A stretch of DNA of 25,547 nt from Paramacrobiotus richtersi (Eukaryota; Tardigrada; Eutardigrada; Parachela; Macrobiotidae). The position numbers and the translations under genes were made by a program. The stretch lies in assembly GCA_034698045.1 (NCBI GenBank), contig JAQGAU010000624.1, forward strand, positions 1 to 25,547, in the 5' to 3' direction. Under the pieces are notes generated by a model, which had not been told where the DNA came from, did not search any database, and saw only the letters and a program-made list of their open reading frames with translations. Shown piece by piece: positions 22,501 to 25,547 of this stretch (positions are counted from its first letter, which is position 1; every line of letters starts with the position of its first letter).

Positions 22501-25500
22501 TCCTAACCAGTGATACATGTCTGGAGTCTTTATATCTGCCCTTTGCGCTGATCCGGGATCCCGAGTCCCGACAGCGGGTGTGCGCGGCGGTGGCCTCGAT
22601 TGGTCCGTTTTATAGCCAGGGAATGGAGAATTCTCATGGGAGCGGGAGGAAAAGTGCATCCAGGATGTCGGCGTTGTCGGTGTCTGTGGGAGAGGGATCA
22701 GTCGTTCCGGAACAGCATGTGAAGCGGTCCCCGGCTAGTCTTCCACCTCGGTAAGAATCAGTAACGACTAGCGATGAATAAATGGTTTAACGTACAGTAT
22801 CGGCGGAATATCCTTTAATTTCTTTGTTCTCGATACCTTTCATTTGACTCCGGTATTTAGGGTTTGATAAATAACGCAAACTGACCGGGATTTTATGTAG
22901 TTTAGCACTGAGATGTGTAGTCGAAAGGTTGGTTGGGAAAATCAGGTGTAACTTAAACTTTACTTACTGTACATAACAGGGTACGGCTTTGACCAGGACA
23001 GATTACCGTTAAATCAATGATAATACACTCGTAAGTGATTAAGATACAGTACTGCGTGCCATTTTTTGTTCTTCTTCAGGTTTAGTAAGAAATACACATG
23101 AAAATTTTTTATTTCAAAAATGTCCATTTGTTTTCAGTTCCCTAGCTTTAGCGATTAGGTCCGTTGCTTGGTGTGAGTGGGATTGATCGATGTTAATTCG
23201 TTGAATGTCTTTACTTATGTTTTTCCTTGCATTTGCTTTGTATTGTCGCTTTTGTAAAAGTACTACGTTAAAAAAATTAAATGAAAGCCGCTTATACTAA
23301 GACTGTCTTTATACATGATGTGGCCATCAGAATCTGGCTCCTAATTTGCTTCGTCTGTAAGACCACTGCACTACGGTTGTACGGTAATACACTATACGCA
23401 CTGCGGTTCACCGGTAATTCTCGTATATACCAGCAATGTTGTCTCCTGTAGCAATAACAACCGCAGAAGTTGACTGAAACAGCATTCTATTCAATAAGAA
23501 AGACAGCCCAATTGTATTGCAGTGCTTCCACACCGGACCGTCTGTCCGTCCCCCCGCGGCCCCTGACCCGCGTCAAACAGCACGTCCGCTCCCGTTCCGA
23601 TGGACTCCCCACATCCCTCCCGTCCCGCGCCACCACCTCCCGTCCCCCAGTCCAGCGCCTCCGCTCCCACCACCTAGCCCGCACCGGCACCTTCGACGGG
23701 ACCTGTTTCAGTCCCCCGGAACCCGGGCAGTCCCTCCTCGGCTACCTCCAATCCCAAGTGGACACGGAAACCTGCGCCGATCTGGAACGGGAGAACGCGC
23801 ACTTTCTCATCTCCGAAGCGGTGATTTGTGCGTTGGAACAGATGCACTACCAACGCCGGCACGGCGGGAGTGATGGGAGTCATGAGAATGTGGAAAGCGG
23901 GGCGAGTGGGAGTCCCGGGGGGAGTAGTCTGTCGGGGTCGTCCGTGGGGAGTGGGAGTGAGGGGGTGGATGCGCCCAGTCCGTCGTTGAGTCGGAGTATA
24001 CTGCGGAAGGGGACGGTGACGGCGGGTGGACCGCTGCAGAATACCCACTCGGCGGAGGCCATTGCCATTTCGCTGTTGAAACGGTTCCGGGAGAGTCAGA
24101 TCCCACCGGCGTCCGAGTTGGAGTGGCTGGTGGCAGAGGAGGATGTGCCGGAGTCCAGTAGCTTGCTGCTTCCGCTGCCCACAGGTAATGCGAATTTCAT
24201 ACATTCCTTCTCAGGATATTCTTGAGTCTGACGTTAACGATTTGGCATACGGAATTTGTGATATCCGATATAGACGGATGGTTTGATAACGATACTCTCA
24301 TCATGGCTCAGGTTATTTTGAATTTTTTGGTTTTGTTTACAATTTTTTTCAACAAGAATAACAAAGTCAGTGGCTCGCTTTCGCATGCTGAACCGATTGG
24401 TTGATGCTGATTACGTAGTGCAGTGGCTTTGTAATTTCTGGTTTACCCAGCTGCGTCCACTTTAGTGAACCCATAGTGGGCAAATTTAAAGGAAGGTTAT
24501 GAAAAACGTTGTTTGGGTTTGCTGGTTTCTTCACGTTATGGATTGGAGGATGCAGAATAGATCTGCCTAGGATTTGTTTAGATTTTTCATAACGATTAAC
24601 TGATAAAATTGCCGACCATCGTTAAAGTCATTCTTAATCTTTGGTTTTGTGTTGTAAGCGCTCTTTTTTGTGTATATGAGAAATATCCGGTTACATTTAC
24701 TCTTTCTGCAAAAGTTCATTAAGTATGTTATTATATATTTTTTTGCATATTAAGTATGTACGAAAGAGTTAGTTTCAGTACTTTTTGAAAACGAGGAATA
24801 ACGGCTCACAATCCGTTCCACTGTGAGGAACGGATTACGTAGTGTAGTGGCTGGGTGGATGCGGTGATTTCAAGGGTGAACGCTCTTTGGTAGGCAAAAT
24901 AACGATGAACTGTTTCATACTTTTCATAAGGGAACTTTTTTTACCTGACTTAAAACATGAACTTTCCAGTGAGGGTCAGTTCTAAACTTGCTTGTACACA
25001 GCATATGGACTACAGACTCGGCAACACCAGAAACGTTCGAACAAAAACAAATAGAAATTGTCTGGAGACACACTGCAGATGATAATGCATTACAATCAAC
25101 AATATGTATAATTTTCTTATGTGAATCCGTCTTGATTGGGCTTAATCTGACCAACTGCAGCGGACTTATCCCAGTTCATGGAAAAACGTCATTTTTGCCG
25201 TTCTTTTGTTAAAGTTTACTTTTTCCTCCAGGCGTCTGCGTTGTCCCAGCCGAAACCCAAACCCACTGCAGCCGCATCCGTGGGAATCTCGAGTGGGCCC
25301 CGCTCCGCCCCCAAATCATCTACCACCTCCAATCCCACGTCACCCTCAAGACCGCCTTAACCGCCCAGAAGGGACGGTGTGCCGGATGTGGCGGTCGGAT
25401 GGACACCGCCCAGCAGCAGCGGATGCGGTACTGCGAGTACACGGGAAAGTACTTTTGTGTGTGCTGCCATGAGTACAAGACCAGTGTCATCCCGGCGCGT

Positions 25501-25547
25501 ATCCTCCACAAGTGGGATTTCACCAAGTACTATGTCAGTAACTTTGC
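19525..25547 (+). CDS. RUBCN: Rubicon (RUN and cysteine-rich domain autophagy regulator), 3'-incomplete
   Basis: Rubicon binds the Vps34/UVRAG complex and Rab7, slows autophagosome maturation and supports LC3-associated phagocytosis. Exons: 19525-19643, 19966-20236, 22311-22750, 23523-24184, 25232 to the window end. Every junction is GT/AG with matching phases (2,0,2,1) and no frame break over about 602 codons. The start is ATG 19525 with A at -3. Exons 1-3 form a helical N-terminal region in the place of the RUN domain, including [11 protein letters not shown] and [17 protein letters not shown]. Exon 4 is Ser/Pro/Arg-rich and ends [14 protein letters not shown] with LPLPT. Exon 5 starts the Rubicon-homology domain: [14 protein letters not shown], then zinc-binding [25 protein letters not shown], and the hallmark [15 protein letters not shown] at the window edge. 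RUN plus this domain separates it from Pacer. The 3' part lies beyond the window. Confidence 0.9.
20281..20576. repeat. Tandem segmental duplication in Rubicon intron 2
   Basis: A block at about 20281-20408 is repeated at about 20439-20576. Shared strings include ATTTGACATTGGA, AGCAGTAA, TAATTCTGTTCG, ATCGTTTAAAATTAAATTAA and AAAGTTAAG, with small insertions and many substitutions. It is an old duplication, with no coding content. Confidence 0.7.
21720..21950. mobile_element. Inverted-repeat element with internal CCCCACACATCCCCG minisatellite
   Basis: The left arm 21730-21769 is the reverse complement of 21901-21940 over 40 bp with one mismatch. Weaker pairing continues outwards to TATGGC/GCCATA (21720-21725, 21945-21950). 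The interior (21770-21900) is an imperfect tandem repeat of C-rich units such as CACATCCCCG and ACCTCCCC. The whole could fold into one long hairpin. It lies in Rubicon intron 2 (20237-22310). There is no transposase; it looks like a short non-autonomous foldback or MITE-type element. Open frames across it are by-products of the repeat. Confidence 0.7.
23362..23378 (-). repeat. A-box-like repeat in Rubicon intron 3, antisense
   Basis: The plus strand reads ACCACTGCACTACGGTT, so the A-box-like core is on the minus strand, opposite to the host gene. A second partial copy (ACTGCGGTTCACCGG) follows at about 23399. Confidence 0.45.
24410..24429 (+). repeat. A-box-like repeat in Rubicon intron 4, first copy
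   Basis: Reads ATTACGTAGTGCAGTGGCTT, a perfect match to the tRNA A-box consensus inside TAGTGCAGTGG, in the same sense as Rubicon. Confidence 0.55.
24810..24855 (+). repeat. A-box-like repeat in Rubicon intron 4, second copy, with adjoining hairpin
   Basis: AATCCGTTCC (24810-24819) and GGAACGGATT (24827-24836) form a perfect 10-bp stem with a 7-nt loop. The second arm runs straight into ATTACGTAGTGTAGTGGCTG, the same core as the copy at 24410. Confidence 0.6.

Overview
This window looks like nuclear DNA from an invertebrate animal. The genes are split by AT-rich introns with GT/AG borders, exons are clearly GC-richer than introns, and the recognisable proteins are metazoan families. A small-genome phylum such as tardigrades would fit, but no feature fixes the phylum.

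Layout. 1-2422: a 71-bp tandem repeat, a broken unidentified ORF and AT-rich DNA. 2423-3940 (-): the SH3-containing 3' part of an FCHSD/nervous-wreck-like gene, without its F-BAR domain. 4547-9287 (-): a PINK1-like mitophagy kinase with the targeting region, glycine loop, HRD, DFG, APE and C-terminal extension all recognisable. Its reading frame is broken many times. 9509-about 11484 (-): an unrecognised gene with three consistent exons. 11697-15040 (-): an intact six-exon gene for a 310-residue tail-anchored coiled-coil protein of unknown family. 15041-15804: the space between two divergent genes. 15805-18201 (+): a p62/SQSTM1-like autophagy receptor (PB1, two ZZ units, UBA). 18202-19524: intergenic DNA with a tRNA-like relic and hairpin repeats. 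19525-25547 (+): a Rubicon (RUBCN) homologue, cut by the window end inside its cysteine-rich Rubicon-homology domain.

How the genes relate. PINK1 starts damage-induced mitophagy, p62 links ubiquitylated cargo to LC3, and Rubicon restrains autophagosome maturation and LC3-associated phagocytosis. Three genes of one process lie within 21 kb, and a tail-anchored membrane protein sits head-to-head with p62. Whether this is a functional cluster or chance is unknown.

The most unusual signals are these. (1) In the p62-like gene, intragenic exon duplication made two ZZ units. The middle exon is exactly 56 codons with phase 0 on both sides and opens with TGA where a zinc-binding Cys is expected, so skipping it leaves one perfect ZZ domain. 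(2) Frame lesions crowd into PINK1, the FCHSD fragment and p62, while Rubicon, the tail-anchored gene and the unknown gene show none across all their exons. (3) A tRNA A-box-like short repeat recurs at least seven times in introns. (4) An inverted-repeat element with an internal minisatellite lies in a Rubicon intron.
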